From assembly GCA_958436175.1 (NCBI GenBank), contig CAUBJF010000003.1:62001-126000 (forward strand): 64,000 nucleotides of DNA, read 5' to 3'. The stretch is from an uncultured Muribaculaceae bacterium. GTDB lineage: Bacteria; Bacteroidota; Bacteroidia; Bacteroidales; Muribaculaceae. The notes beneath the pieces were generated by a model. That model ran no database searches. It saw nothing but the letters and a program-made list of their open reading frames with translations, and was not told the DNA's origin. Both the position numbers and the translations under genes were made by a program. Below are positions 40,095-49,301 of this stretch, in pieces (position 1 is the stretch's first letter; each line of letters begins with the position of its first letter).

Positions 40095-41630
40095 TTATTG
40101 ATGTGCCGGACGAAGAAGGTCGTTGACGGTCTTTACGGGGTTGAAGGTAGAGGCCGGAACTTCGACGAATACGGTGTTCCACATGCTCATTGCGCCGTTC
40201 CATAGGCCGGGAAGCTCGAGGGCGCGCAGGTCGCGGCCGCCGAGGCTCTTCTCGGATATGAAGCCGGTCTTGTGATCGACGTATTGGGTGAGGTCGTAGG
40301 AGCCTCCGTCGGCTTTCTTGAGGTAGCATACGAGATCGACGGGATTGAAATGTGTGGCTTTCTTCATCATCTCGACGTTCTCGGGTTTGGAAAGGTCGAT
40401 CTGTGTGGATTCGAGGATCTGGGGTGCTACGTATGTGCCGTCCGAAGCGTAGGCATTGTACGGGCCGCCGCCGGGTTCGCCTTCGTTGCGCACCATGCCG
40501 CAGACGCGGAGCGGACGGTCGAATATGGCAAGTAGGGCAGCCGATCGTTCGGCAGCGCTCTTGTCGGCAGCAAGGGCATCGCCGTGCATGCATAGTATCT
40601 TTTCTACAAATGCAGTAGCTTCGTCAAGAGTAGCTTCGTCGGCACCGGCGGTCAGCAGCTTGCGGAAGTGGTCGATGCGGTCACGTACGAGAAGGAGCAT
40701 GCCGCCGAGGAGCTGTTTGTAGTGGATTGTATCGGCGCGGTGTTTGTCGGCTACGACATTATCGATGTTCTTGATGAATACGACTGCTGCGTCGATGTCG
40801 TTGAGGTTTTCGATGAGGGCGCCGTGGCCGCCGGGACGGAATACGAGACGGCCGTTGTCATCGCGGAAGAGCTCATTGTCGGGAGTGACGGCGATAGTGT
40901 CGGTCGAGGGTTTCTGCTCGGAGAGGGAGATGTCGTACTTGACACCGAAGCGTTTCTCCATAGCAGGAACGGCTTCGGCGAGCTTGGCTTCGAAGAGTTT
41001 GCGGTGGTTGGACGATACAGTGAAATGCAGTTTAACCTTGCCGCCTTTCGAGGCGGCTGTCTGTGCGCCTTCGGCGAGCTGTTCTTCGAGGGCTGTGCGT
41101 ACTTCGCCGCCATCGTAGCGATGGAAAGTGAGAAGGGCCTTGGGAAGTCCTCCGTAATTCATGCCTTCGGGAAGGATGATGGCACCGACAAGATCTTTGA
41201 AACGTTTTTCGGCGATGAGTTCTTCCACGCTCTTGCCGTAAAGATGCTGCACGGTTGTCTGGAGGGTGTCGTAGAATGCGAAATCGCGAATCTTTTCTAT
41301 GAGCTGTGCCACCGGCGAGCCCTCGGCCGGAATCTCTTCATTGCCGTTGACAAAAGCAAAAAGAGCTTTGAACATGCGGGATGCAGCACCAGAGGCTGGC
41401 ACGAATTTGAGGACATCGCCGCCGTTTTCGAGGAATTCTTTCCACCGGGAAAGGCATGCACCGGCTGTCTCGTCATCGATTGGGGTGATACCGTAGCCGA
41501 GCGATGAAGGTGAATCTATCCTGAGGTAGGGGAAGCCGGTACGGAAGAGTTCGAGCTGTTTCTCTACAGTTTCGACGCTAATTCCTTTAGTTTTAAGCTG
41601 TTCAAGGTCTTGGTCAGTGAAATGTGTCAT
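40095..41630 (-). CDS. DUF4301 family protein (511 aa)
   Basis: A large cytosolic protein with FVPASGAASRMFKALFAFV (about 75-93), PEGMNYGGLPKALLTFH and FRPGGHGALIENLNDIDAAVVFIKNIDNV. The phosphate-loop-like glycine motif, the GLPKALL segment and the FRPGGHGALI segment recall nucleotidyltransferase folds, and DUF4301 is the Bacteroidetes family I associate with them. No experimental function known to me. It has a full consensus promoter (41694-41725). Confidence 0.82.
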   Translation of the reverse strand: MTHFTDQDLEQLKTKGISVETVEKQLELFRTGFPYLRIDSPSSLGYGITPIDDETAGACLSRWKEFLENGGDVLKFVPASGAASRMFKALFAFVNGNEEIPAEGSPVAQLIEKIRDFAFYDTLQTTVQHLYGKSVEELIAEKRFKDLVGAIILPEGMNYGGLPKALLTFHRYDGGEVRTALEEQLAEGAQTAASKGGKVKLHFTVSSNHRKLFEAKLAEAVPAMEKRFGVKYDISLSEQKPSTDTIAVTPDNELFRDDNGRLVFRPGGHGALIENLNDIDAAVVFIKNIDNVVADKHRADTIHYKQLLGGMLLLVRDRIDHFRKLLTAGADEATLDEATAFVEKILCMHGDALAADKSAAERSAALLAIFDRPLRVCGMVRNEGEPGGGPYNAYASDGTYVAPQILESTQIDLSKPENVEMMKKATHFNPVDLVCYLKKADGGSYDLTQYVDHKTGFISEKSLGGRDLRALELPGLWNGAMSMWNTVFVEVPASTFNPVKTVNDLLRPAHQ

Positions 41631-41693
41631 TGATGTATTGTTTTTTCAGTATATTCCTAAGTTAAGGCGCAGAAGTTCTGCCGATATCATTCC

Positions 41694-41725
41694 CAAATAT
41701 AGATAAATTTTCGTTTACCTACAAA
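41694..41725 (-). promoter_or_regulatory. complete Bacteroidetes promoter of the DUF4301-gmk-nadD run
   Basis: Minus strand: TTTG at 41725-41722, 20 bp spacer, TATATTTG at 41701-41694. Both consensus boxes at consensus spacing, 63 bp before the start. Confidence 0.8.
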
Positions 41726-41753
41726 TAATATATCCATGTGGTATGATAAAAAA

Positions 41754-41789
41754 ACGGAAGGAAGTTCCTTATAGGAGACTTCCTTCCGT
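41754..41789 (-). terminator. rho-independent terminator of the first paralogue
   Basis: Perfect 12-bp arms ACGGAAGGAAGT/ACTTCCTTCCGT with a 12-nt loop. On the minus strand it is followed by a run of seven T. The same stem recurs at 44699-44733 after the second paralogue. Confidence 0.9.
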
Positions 41790-41816
41790 CGTATAGGATT
41801 GGAGTTTACGTATTCC

Positions 41817-44516
41817 TTATTTGTTGAAAAGGAGCTTCATGCTTTCGTTAGAACCGTCGGCAAACTTGACCAGCAGGAGATATACGCCGTTTGCCACATT
41901 GGAAGCATCGAGTACGTTGCCTTCTACGGCAGCTACCTGGATACCGCTGATGGCGAAGAGGCTTACGTTAGCGACTTCCTTGTCTGCTTCGACAGTGATA
42001 ACACTGCCCTCTACATTGAGACGGGTGTCGTTTTCCGTAACCACTGTCTGTATGCCGGTGGACTGGCCGTTGATGAGGTAGACGGGAATTGTCACCTTGG
42101 GCGAGAGTTCGTCGTTGGTGTGGATGTCGATAACAGCTTCGTAAAGCTTGTTGGCTTCGAGCTTCGAAGCATCGTAGCTGAGTTTATGTTCTTTGGTTTC
42201 GCTTGCAGGAACGTTTATCCGGGTGTTGTCGAGCGAGAGCCAGCTGATGGCAGGGGTAGCTTCGCCGGAAACGTTTGCACGGATGCAGAAGTTGTAGTTA
42301 TACTGGAGATCGGCCATGGACCACCAGTTCGGACCGCCGATGTTGATGCGGTCGCCGAAGCCTATTGTTGCAGGGCCGTGGTCGATACCGATATGGAAGC
42401 CATCGCCTGTGTTACCCTGAACCTGAACAGCCACCCAGAGGTCCTTGCCGTCGATGGTGAGGGGGTTGTCGAGGACTATGTGGTTCCATTCATCGGAGAC
42501 TGCTGTAAATTCCTGGGTCGTAATAATATCGCCTACAGCTTCCTGTGTATTGGCTCCGTAGATGATTACTTTGGAGGATGTGCAGGCATCAGCGATATAG
42601 ACGTCGACGCTGCTGAGTTTCATGCCGTTGAGTGCTGCGAGCATCTTGCCGGGATATAGCTGGGCGTAGATGGGCGCTTCGTTGTTGTTGATACCGATGG
42701 CTGCGCTCTGGCCATTGTCATAGCGGAGGGTGTAGGTCGCCTGGGCATCGGCTGCCGGTGTTGCCTTGCGGGCTGATGGTGCTATATTGCGGCGTACGAT
42801 GTCGACGGGGTCAGTTTCGACGGGATCGGCGGTGGAGAAGTTCGATGCAGGTGTGTTAGGAAGGACGTAGCTGATCTTGAAATTACCTTCGAGTGTGCCT
42901 TGTGCCCGGTTCTTGATGTTGAGGCTGTGAGTCTTGTTGTCGGAGTTGAGTTCCTCTATAAGTTCTGTTTCCTCAAGGCCTAAAGCCGGAGTGTCCGAAG
43001 TGCGGACAACGTTGATGGTATAATCTTCGGTTTCGCCCCAGCGATACTCACCGACTGGTTCGGGACTGTAATAGTAGCTTACTACGATACGTAGAAGTTT
43101 GGGCCCTTCAGTAAGGGTGATATTTTCGGGAATGGAGATTTCGCCTGTTTTGTCAGCGGGGTTCCAGTTGATGGTTTCGCCTTCTTCTCCAAGTATGCCG
43201 TTGTCGTTCCAGTCGATCCAGGCAGCGGTCGTAACATAGTTCTGGGTCTCCACTTTGAGCACGAGAACTTCGCCTGAGTGGATATCAACTACGATGTTCC
43301 TGAAGTCGCTGTAGTTCGATGCGCCGCTGGGGTTGGAGAAGTTGCCGATAGTGACATTGGAGATATATTCTGTTGAGCAGTCCGATGAAACTGAGGCTCC
43401 GACTTCGCCGGTGGCTTCCTGACATGTTACTTCGAAAGTAGATGTTTCGGCGCAGTATTTTTCGTCGCCGGGAGTGACGTTACGTACTTCGATTTCGTGA
43501 ACACCGGGGGCCGAGCAATCGACACGAGTTTCGAAGGTGTGCTTGTAGGTAGCATTTGAGATAAGTGTTGCATCGAGATCTTCTGTCGCGATACATTTGC
43601 CGTCGGCCCATAGTTCGAGCTTGGCATCGTCGATGGTATTGTTACCTGCATTCGAAACTTCTACCTGTACGCGTTCGAATTTACCGCTGGCAGATTCTGT
43701 GGGCGAGATAAAACGGTTGAGTTTAAGCGCTTTGTTGGCAGCAAATTCTCCGGTGCCTTTGAAACAGAAGATCAAGGGGTCGGAGCAAGGCACTATATAG
43801 GAGCCGGTGTCATAATAAGCCCAGCCCGAGCCGGAACTTGCCAAGAAGAGAGAGAACCAGCATGAAGGACTTTCTTCCGTCTCGGCTGCACTGATCTGGA
43901 TGAAGCCGGATTCCATCTTGATTTCTTGGTCGAAGTCTACATCGAAAGCATAGATGGACTGAGTGCCAATCTGGCTGTCTCCTACCTGGACACCTGTCTG
44001 TACGCCTGTGACGTCGACTACTTTCTTGTAGACTTCGTCGCCGGCATAACCGCCTTCGCCGTTAGCTTTATAGAAGGAGATTTCGAATTTTACTGGCTTG
44101 GTCATTACGCCGTTCTCGTCGATACCGCCACGTTCGTTGCAATATTTCCATCTACGGGAATCTGCGTCATAGTAGTTGAAGAAACCATAGAAACGGATAC
44201 CGTTGATGAGGTAACAGTTGCCTGAGAAGTACTCATAGACCTTGATGGGCATACCGGGTCGGTCCTGGTCGGCACATTGCGAGGAGTAGAAGCCTGCGTC
44301 CGGAGTGTAAGAAGAGGCGAAGACCGAACCTTCGGGACATGCCATGAGGTCGTAGATCGTTGGACCTTCTTTGGCCGGGGCCTTTCTCATTAGCTCGTCC
44401 TGGGTGATAAGTTCAGTACGGCTCCTGGTTCCGAACTCATTGCCGGTCTGGGCATAGGAACTTAGACTGCCTATGCCGGTAGTGGCGATAAGGGTTAGAA
44501 GTAAAGCTTTTTTCAT
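41817..44516 (-). CDS. large exported GEVED-domain protein with T9SS-type sorting domain, copy A (899 aa)
   Basis: Signal peptide MKKALLLTLIATTGIGSLSSYAQ. A region with CARDB/Ig-like strands carries Cys pairs (VDCSAPGVHEIEVRNVTPGDEKYC). A GEVED domain is centred on WIDWNDNGILGEEGETINW ... GEYRWGETEDYTI. A later jelly-roll-like region resembles cleaved-adhesin modules (WNHIVLDNPLTIDGKDLWVAVQV). The last 75 residues (VSLFAISGIQVA ... NGVYLLLVKFADGSNESMKL) form a type A T9SS sorting domain. The ATG at 44516 gives the signal peptide; the open frame runs 21 codons further without one. A surface adhesin or glycoprotein-binding role is plausible; no enzyme motif. Confidence 0.78.
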   Translation of the reverse strand: MKKALLLTLIATTGIGSLSSYAQTGNEFGTRSRTELITQDELMRKAPAKEGPTIYDLMACPEGSVFASSYTPDAGFYSSQCADQDRPGMPIKVYEYFSGNCYLINGIRFYGFFNYYDADSRRWKYCNERGGIDENGVMTKPVKFEISFYKANGEGGYAGDEVYKKVVDVTGVQTGVQVGDSQIGTQSIYAFDVDFDQEIKMESGFIQISAAETEESPSCWFSLFLASSGSGWAYYDTGSYIVPCSDPLIFCFKGTGEFAANKALKLNRFISPTESASGKFERVQVEVSNAGNNTIDDAKLELWADGKCIATEDLDATLISNATYKHTFETRVDCSAPGVHEIEVRNVTPGDEKYCAETSTFEVTCQEATGEVGASVSSDCSTEYISNVTIGNFSNPSGASNYSDFRNIVVDIHSGEVLVLKVETQNYVTTAAWIDWNDNGILGEEGETINWNPADKTGEISIPENITLTEGPKLLRIVVSYYYSPEPVGEYRWGETEDYTINVVRTSDTPALGLEETELIEELNSDNKTHSLNIKNRAQGTLEGNFKISYVLPNTPASNFSTADPVETDPVDIVRRNIAPSARKATPAADAQATYTLRYDNGQSAAIGINNNEAPIYAQLYPGKMLAALNGMKLSSVDVYIADACTSSKVIIYGANTQEAVGDIITTQEFTAVSDEWNHIVLDNPLTIDGKDLWVAVQVQGNTGDGFHIGIDHGPATIGFGDRINIGGPNWWSMADLQYNYNFCIRANVSGEATPAISWLSLDNTRINVPASETKEHKLSYDASKLEANKLYEAVIDIHTNDELSPKVTIPVYLINGQSTGIQTVVTENDTRLNVEGSVITVEADKEVANVSLFAISGIQVAAVEGNVLDASNVANGVYLLLVKFADGSNESMKLLFNK

Positions 44517-44558
44517 GCTTATTATTGCTTTGATGAAATGAAAAAAATGATTGTTCTG

Positions 44559-44566
44559 CAAAAGTA
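44559..44566 (-). promoter_or_regulatory. -7 element (TACTTTTG) of paralogue copy A
   Basis: Minus-strand TACTTTTG matches TAnnTTTG, 43 bp before the start at 44516. A TTTG occurs only 14 bp further upstream, which is too close for the consensus. Confidence 0.5.
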
Positions 44567-44698
44567 AACGGAATTTCAATCAAAGCCCTGGATTGATGGT
44601 TAAATAATATTAAATGGAATATAATAATGACTGGAAAGCCCAAGACGCTTGAGACCTTCAATCTGTGTTGGGTATGCCCGGAATATGATATTAAAAGA

Positions 44699-44733
44699 AC
44701 GGAAGGAAGTTCCTTCGCGGGGACTTCCTTCCG
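44699..44733 (-). terminator. terminator of the second paralogue, duplicate of 41754-41789
   Basis: Same ACGGAAGGAAGT/ACTTCCTTCCGT stem with a different loop. The minus-strand tail is TTCTTTTAAT, weaker than in the other copy. Confidence 0.75.
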
Positions 44734-44763
44734 TCGTATTGGAGTCAAGCTTATAATAATTCC

Positions 44764-47460
44764 TTATTTGTTGAAGAGGAGCTTCATGCTTTCGTTCGTA
44801 CCGTCGGCAAATTTGACGACGAGCACATATACACCGTTAGCCACATTGGAGGCATCGAGTACGTTGCCTTGTACGGCAGCTGCCAGGAGACCGTTGATGG
44901 CGAAGAGGCTTACGTTAGCGACTTCCTTGGATGCATCGACGGTGATAAGGTTGCCCTCTACATTGAGACGGGTGTCGTTTTCGGTAACGACTGTCTGGAT
45001 GCCTGTGACATGACCGTTGATGAGGTAGACTGGCATTGTCACCTTCGAGGAGAGTTCGTCGTTTGTGAGGATGTCGATTACAGCTTCGTAGAGCTTGTTG
45101 TTCTCAATCTTTGTCGCATCGAAGATGAGATTGTGTTCTTCGGTATCGTTTGCAGCAACGTTGATATGTGTGTTGTCAAGGGAGAGCCAGCTGATGGCCG
45201 GGGTAGCTTCGCCGGAGACGTTGGCGCGGATGCACAAGTTGTAGTCGAGGTCGAGATCTGCCATGGACCACCATTTGCTCTGGCCGATGTTGATGAGTTC
45301 GCCGAAGCCTCGGGTTGCAGGGCCGTTGTCGATACCGATATGATAGCCGTCGCCTGTGAAGCCTTCAACCTGGACGCATACCCAGAGGTCCTTGCCGTCG
45401 ATGGTGACCGGGGTGTTGAGTACGATGTGGTTCCAGCTGTCGGAGACTGCTGTAAATTCCTGGGTAGTGATGACATCGCCGGGAGCACTCTGGGTGTTGG
45501 CTCCATAGATGATCACCTTCGAGGAAGTGCAGGCATCACCGATGTAGACGTCGACGCTGCTGAGCTGCATGCCGTCGAGGGCTGCAAGCATCTTTCCGGG
45601 ATAGAGTTGGGCGTAGATGGGGTTGTCGCAGTTGTTGATACCGATGGCAGCGGCCTGGCCGTTGTCATAGCGGACGGTATATGTTGTCTGAGCATCGGCC
45701 GCCGGTGCTTTCTTGCATGCTTCGTGGGCTATTCTGCGACGTACAACCTTGAGAGCGTCGGAACCTACAGGGTCGTTTGTCGAGTAGTTGGAAGCAGGGG
45801 TGTTGGGGAGGACATAGCTGATCTGGAGCTCTCCTTCGAGTGTACCCTGAGCGGAGTTGCTGATACGGAAGGGCTGTGTCTTGTTGTCGGCATTAAGGCT
45901 TCCGACAAGTTCTGTGTCTTCAAGTTCCACAGCAGGGGTGCCGGAGTTGCGGACAACGTTGATGGAGTAATCTTCGGTTTCTCCGTAGCTGTATTCCCCG
46001 ACGGGTTCCGGAGTATAGTAGTTGGCTACTATACGGAGAAGTTTGTTGCCTTCTGTAAGAGTTGTATTCTCGGGAATAACGATCTCACCGGTATGGTCTG
46101 TTGTATTCCACGTCACTACTTCGCCGTTTTCACCAAGTATGCCGTTACCGTTCCAGTCGACCCATGCTGCAATCGAGGGAGAACCTGCGACCTCTACTTT
46201 GAGTGCAAGCACTTCGCCGGCGTGGATATCGGCTACGATATCGGTGAAGTCAGAATAGTTCGATGCTTCGCTGGGATTGGACACGTTGCCGATGGTGACA
46301 TTGGTGATGTGTTCGTAGGAACAGTCGCGCGAGGATGATGCTCCCACTTCGCCTGTAGCCTCCTGGGATGTAACGATGAAAGCCAAGGAGTCGGGGCAGT
46401 ATTTTTCGTCGCCGGGAGTCACGTTGCGGACTTCGAGCTTGTGAGTGCCGGGTGCGGAGCAGTCGACACGCGCCTCGAAAGTATGTTTGTATGTAGCGTC
46501 GGGCTCAAGGGTTTCCTCGACATCTTCGGTGGTCAGGTATTTGCCGTCGGCCCATAGTTCGAGTTTGGCATCCTCGATAGCGTTCTTGCCGGTATTTGCA
46601 ACCTCGACCTGAACGCGTTCGAATTTACCGTTGGTATTTGCTACAGGCGAGATGAATCGGTTGAATTTAAGCGCCTTGTCAGCTGCGAGTTCACCTGTGC
46701 CCTTGAAGCAGAAAATCATCGGGTTGAAGGTATCCATGGTGAAGTCGCCGGCATCTATGTATGCCCAGTCGACAGAAGAGCTTGCAGTGAAGACGGAGAA
46801 CCAGCAGGTGGGAGTCTCGTCGGTGGCGGCGGCACTTACCTGGAGGTAGCCGGATTCCATCTTGATATTTTCGTCGAGCTCGACATCGAAGTAATAGATA
46901 GACTGGTATCCTGACACATCGTCACCTGTCTGCACGCCGGTCTGGGTACCTATGAGGTCGACTACTTTTTTGTAGACCTCGTCACCGGCAAGGCCGTCGG
47001 GGCCGTTGTCCTTGTAGAAGGAGATTTCGAATTTCACCGGCTTGGTCATAGCGCCGTTCTCGTCGATGCCGGCGCGTTCGGTGCAGAAGAGCCAGTTATA
47101 GCTTGCGGCATCCCAGTAGTTGAAATAGCCATAGAAGCGTACGCCGTTGACAAGGTACTTGTTGCCCGAGAAATGCTGGAAGAATTTGCAGGGCATGTCG
47201 GGACGGCCCTGGTCGGCGCACTGCGAGCCGGTGAAGGCAGCATCTTCGGTGTAAGTAGCGCTGTAGACCGAGCCTTCGGGGCATGCCATAAGATCGAAGA
47301 CTGTTGGACCTTCTTTGGCGGGTGATTTAGTGACATAGGTGTCCTTGCTTAGGAGCTCCGAACGGGTCGTAGACCCGAATTCGTTGACTTTCTGGGCGTT
47401 AGCTTCCGGATAGCCAAGGCCGATTACAGCTAACAGGGTTAGGAGTAAAGCTTTTTTCAT
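44764..47460 (-). CDS. large exported GEVED-domain protein with T9SS-type sorting domain, copy B (898 aa)
   Basis: Paralogue of the gene downstream with the same domain order: signal peptide (ending ANAQ), Cys-containing Ig-like region, GEVED domain (WVDWNGNGILGENGEVVTW ... GEYSYGETEDYSI), a jelly-roll-like module (WNHIVLNTPVTIDGKDLWVCVQV) and the C-terminal T9SS-type domain (NLFAINGLLAA-like, ending MKLLFNK). Differences concentrate in the linker with PTCWFSVFTASSSVDWAY and in loops, suggesting divergent ligand binding. -7 element TAATTTTG at 47503-47510. It is followed by a copy of the same terminator. Confidence 0.78.
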   Translation of the reverse strand: MKKALLLTLLAVIGLGYPEANAQKVNEFGSTTRSELLSKDTYVTKSPAKEGPTVFDLMACPEGSVYSATYTEDAAFTGSQCADQGRPDMPCKFFQHFSGNKYLVNGVRFYGYFNYWDAASYNWLFCTERAGIDENGAMTKPVKFEISFYKDNGPDGLAGDEVYKKVVDLIGTQTGVQTGDDVSGYQSIYYFDVELDENIKMESGYLQVSAAATDETPTCWFSVFTASSSVDWAYIDAGDFTMDTFNPMIFCFKGTGELAADKALKFNRFISPVANTNGKFERVQVEVANTGKNAIEDAKLELWADGKYLTTEDVEETLEPDATYKHTFEARVDCSAPGTHKLEVRNVTPGDEKYCPDSLAFIVTSQEATGEVGASSSRDCSYEHITNVTIGNVSNPSEASNYSDFTDIVADIHAGEVLALKVEVAGSPSIAAWVDWNGNGILGENGEVVTWNTTDHTGEIVIPENTTLTEGNKLLRIVANYYTPEPVGEYSYGETEDYSINVVRNSGTPAVELEDTELVGSLNADNKTQPFRISNSAQGTLEGELQISYVLPNTPASNYSTNDPVGSDALKVVRRRIAHEACKKAPAADAQTTYTVRYDNGQAAAIGINNCDNPIYAQLYPGKMLAALDGMQLSSVDVYIGDACTSSKVIIYGANTQSAPGDVITTQEFTAVSDSWNHIVLNTPVTIDGKDLWVCVQVEGFTGDGYHIGIDNGPATRGFGELINIGQSKWWSMADLDLDYNLCIRANVSGEATPAISWLSLDNTHINVAANDTEEHNLIFDATKIENNKLYEAVIDILTNDELSSKVTMPVYLINGHVTGIQTVVTENDTRLNVEGNLITVDASKEVANVSLFAINGLLAAAVQGNVLDASNVANGVYVLVVKFADGTNESMKLLFNK

Positions 47461-47502
47461 GATGTGATACTAAAAATTGGAAATGATAATGAGATGGTTT
47501 TG

Positions 47503-47510
47503 CAAAATTA
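47503..47510 (-). promoter_or_regulatory. -7 element (TAATTTTG) of paralogue copy B
   Basis: Minus-strand TAATTTTG, matching TAnnTTTG, 43 bp before the start at 47460: the same spacing as in copy A. No clear -33. Confidence 0.5.
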
Positions 47511-47629
47511 AGGCTAAAATTTATTTATGCATTTCTGCAGAGAGTTAAAATGTGTTAATGGCTGTAAATGCCGGCTACGACTATGATTGAGGCTTTTTTG
47601 CAATGTGCTAAAATATCATGTTTTTTGCG

Positions 47630-47637
47630 TAACTTTG
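47630..47637 (+). promoter_or_regulatory. -7 element (TAACTTTG) of the ABC-F gene
   Basis: TAACTTTG matches TAnnTTTG, 43 bp before the ATG at 47681. TTTG upstream sits at 29 bp, outside the usual range. Confidence 0.5.
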
Positions 47638-47680
47638 CAGCCTAATTCCAATAAGTACAGCATAAGATACACATATTTAG

Positions 47681-49300
47681 ATGATAACGGTTAGTAATCT
47701 CGGTATTCAATTTGGCAAGAAGCCCCTTTTTCAAGACGTAAATCTCAAGTTCACTCCCGGAAACTGTTATGGTATAATAGGTGCAAACGGTGCCGGCAAG
47801 TCCACACTGATGCGTATGCTGAGCGGTCAGCTTGCCCCGACATCGGGTACTATCGTGCAAGGTCCGGGCGAGCGTATGAGTGTCCTGGAGCAGGATCATT
47901 TCAAGTTCGACGACTGCACGGTTCTTGAGACTGTCCTGCGCGGTCATACAGTCCTGTGGGATATCATGCAGGAGAAGGATGCTCTCTATGCCAAGCCAGA
48001 TTTCAACGACCAGGACGGTATTCGTGCTTCCGAGCTCGAAGAACGTTTCGCGGAACTTGAAGGGTGGAACGCCGAGAGCGACGCGGCAGCCCTGCTCAGC
48101 GGCCTCGGCATAAAGGAGGAGAAGCACGGCATGCTCATGCGCGATGTCAGCGCCAACGAGAAGGTGCGCGTACTCCTTGCAAAGGCTCTCTTCGGCAACC
48201 CCGACAATCTGCTCCTCGACGAACCGACCAACGACCTTGACCTCGACACTGTTGCATGGCTCGAGAATTATCTGTCGAACTTCGAGAACACTGTGCTTGT
48301 CGTCAGCCACGACCGCCACTTCCTTGATTCGGTATGTACAAATACGCTCGATATCGACTATAACCGTGTTCAGCTCTTTGCCGGCAACTATAGTTTCTGG
48401 TACCAGAGCAGCCAGCTGGCTCTCCGTCAGCAGCAGCAGGCTAATAAGAAAGCTGAGGAAAAGCGAGCAGAACTCCTTGAATTCATACGTCGTTTCAGTG
48501 CCAATGTGGCTAAGAGCAAGCAGACAACATCGCGCAAGAAGATGCTCGAAAAACTCAATATCGAGGAAATCCAGGCTTCATCGCGCCGATATCCCGGCAT
48601 AATCTTCACCCCAGCCCGCGAACCGGGCAATAAGATTCTCGAAGTGAAAGGCCTTTCGGCGAGCGTCGACGGAGAAGTGCTGTTCAATGATGTAAACTTC
48701 CAGATAGAGAAGGGCGACAAGGTTGCATTCCTCAGTCATGACCCACGTGCGATGACGGCTCTTTTCGAGATTATCAACGGCAACCGCAAGCCCGATGCAG
48801 GTACTTTCGAGTGGGGTCAGACCATCACTACTGCATATCTCCCCCTCGACAACTCCTCGTGCTTTAATACGGATTACAATCTCGTCGAATGGCTCTCTCA
48901 GTTCAGCGACGATTCCAGCGAGATATATCTCAAAGGTTTCCTCGGCAAGATGCTTTTCTCGGGCGATGATGTCCTCAAAAAGGCTTCCGTGCTCTCCGGC
49001 GGTGAGAAGATGCGCTGCATGATAGCACGCATGATGCTTCGCGATGCCAACACTCTCATCCTCGACTCACCGACGAACCATCTCGACCTCGAATCTATCC
49101 AGGCGTTCAACAACACCCTCCAGGGATTCAAAGGAAATATCCTGATGGCATCGCACGACCATGAGTTTATCCAGACGGTCTGCAACCGCATCATCGAGCT
49201 TACTCCTCGCGGCACCATCGACAAGCTCGCCGAATACGACGACTATATCACCGATCCGCGCGTCCTCGAACTGCGCGAGAAACTCTACCCGGCTAAGTAA
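47681..49300 (+). CDS. ABC-F family ATPase (YbiT-like translation factor)
   Basis: Two ABC domains, no membrane segments. Domain 1 has Walker A GANGAGKS (34-41), Walker B NLLLDEPTNDLD and SHDRHFLD; its signature region is DVSANEKVRVLLAKAL rather than LSGGE. A charged linker (about 250-310, ending ISRRYPGIIF-like) is the ABC-F P-site interaction motif region. Domain 2 has the LSGGEKMRCMIARMML signature and Walker B TLILDSPTNHLDL, but where Walker A should be it has LSHDPRAMTALFEII, without the GxxGxGKS/T core. ABC-F proteins act on stalled ribosomes; YbiT-like members are common in Bacteroidetes. Ends 1 bp before the convergent YczE-like gene. Confidence 0.9.
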   Translation: MITVSNLGIQFGKKPLFQDVNLKFTPGNCYGIIGANGAGKSTLMRMLSGQLAPTSGTIVQGPGERMSVLEQDHFKFDDCTVLETVLRGHTVLWDIMQEKDALYAKPDFNDQDGIRASELEERFAELEGWNAESDAAALLSGLGIKEEKHGMLMRDVSANEKVRVLLAKALFGNPDNLLLDEPTNDLDLDTVAWLENYLSNFENTVLVVSHDRHFLDSVCTNTLDIDYNRVQLFAGNYSFWYQSSQLALRQQQQANKKAEEKRAELLEFIRRFSANVAKSKQTTSRKKMLEKLNIEEIQASSRRYPGIIFTPAREPGNKILEVKGLSASVDGEVLFNDVNFQIEKGDKVAFLSHDPRAMTALFEIINGNRKPDAGTFEWGQTITTAYLPLDNSSCFNTDYNLVEWLSQFSDDSSEIYLKGFLGKMLFSGDDVLKKASVLSGGEKMRCMIARMMLRDANTLILDSPTNHLDLESIQAFNNTLQGFKGNILMASHDHEFIQTVCNRIIELTPRGTIDKLAEYDDYITDPRVLELREKLYPAK

Positions 49301-49301
49301 T

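Larger units (their letters stand above)
41754..47460. repeat. tandem duplication of a large exported-protein gene with its terminator
   Basis: Two units in the same direction: gene 41817-44516 with terminator 41754-41789, and gene 44764-47460 with terminator 44699-44733. The proteins (899 and 898 aa) align from signal peptide to the LFNK end, and the terminator stems are identical. The upstream regions differ more than the genes. Confidence 0.85.

Noticed and set aside
44869..46338. 489-aa plus-strand frame within copy B of the paralogue
   Set aside because: Antisense shadow; the real gene has a signal peptide, GEVED and sorting domain on the minus strand.
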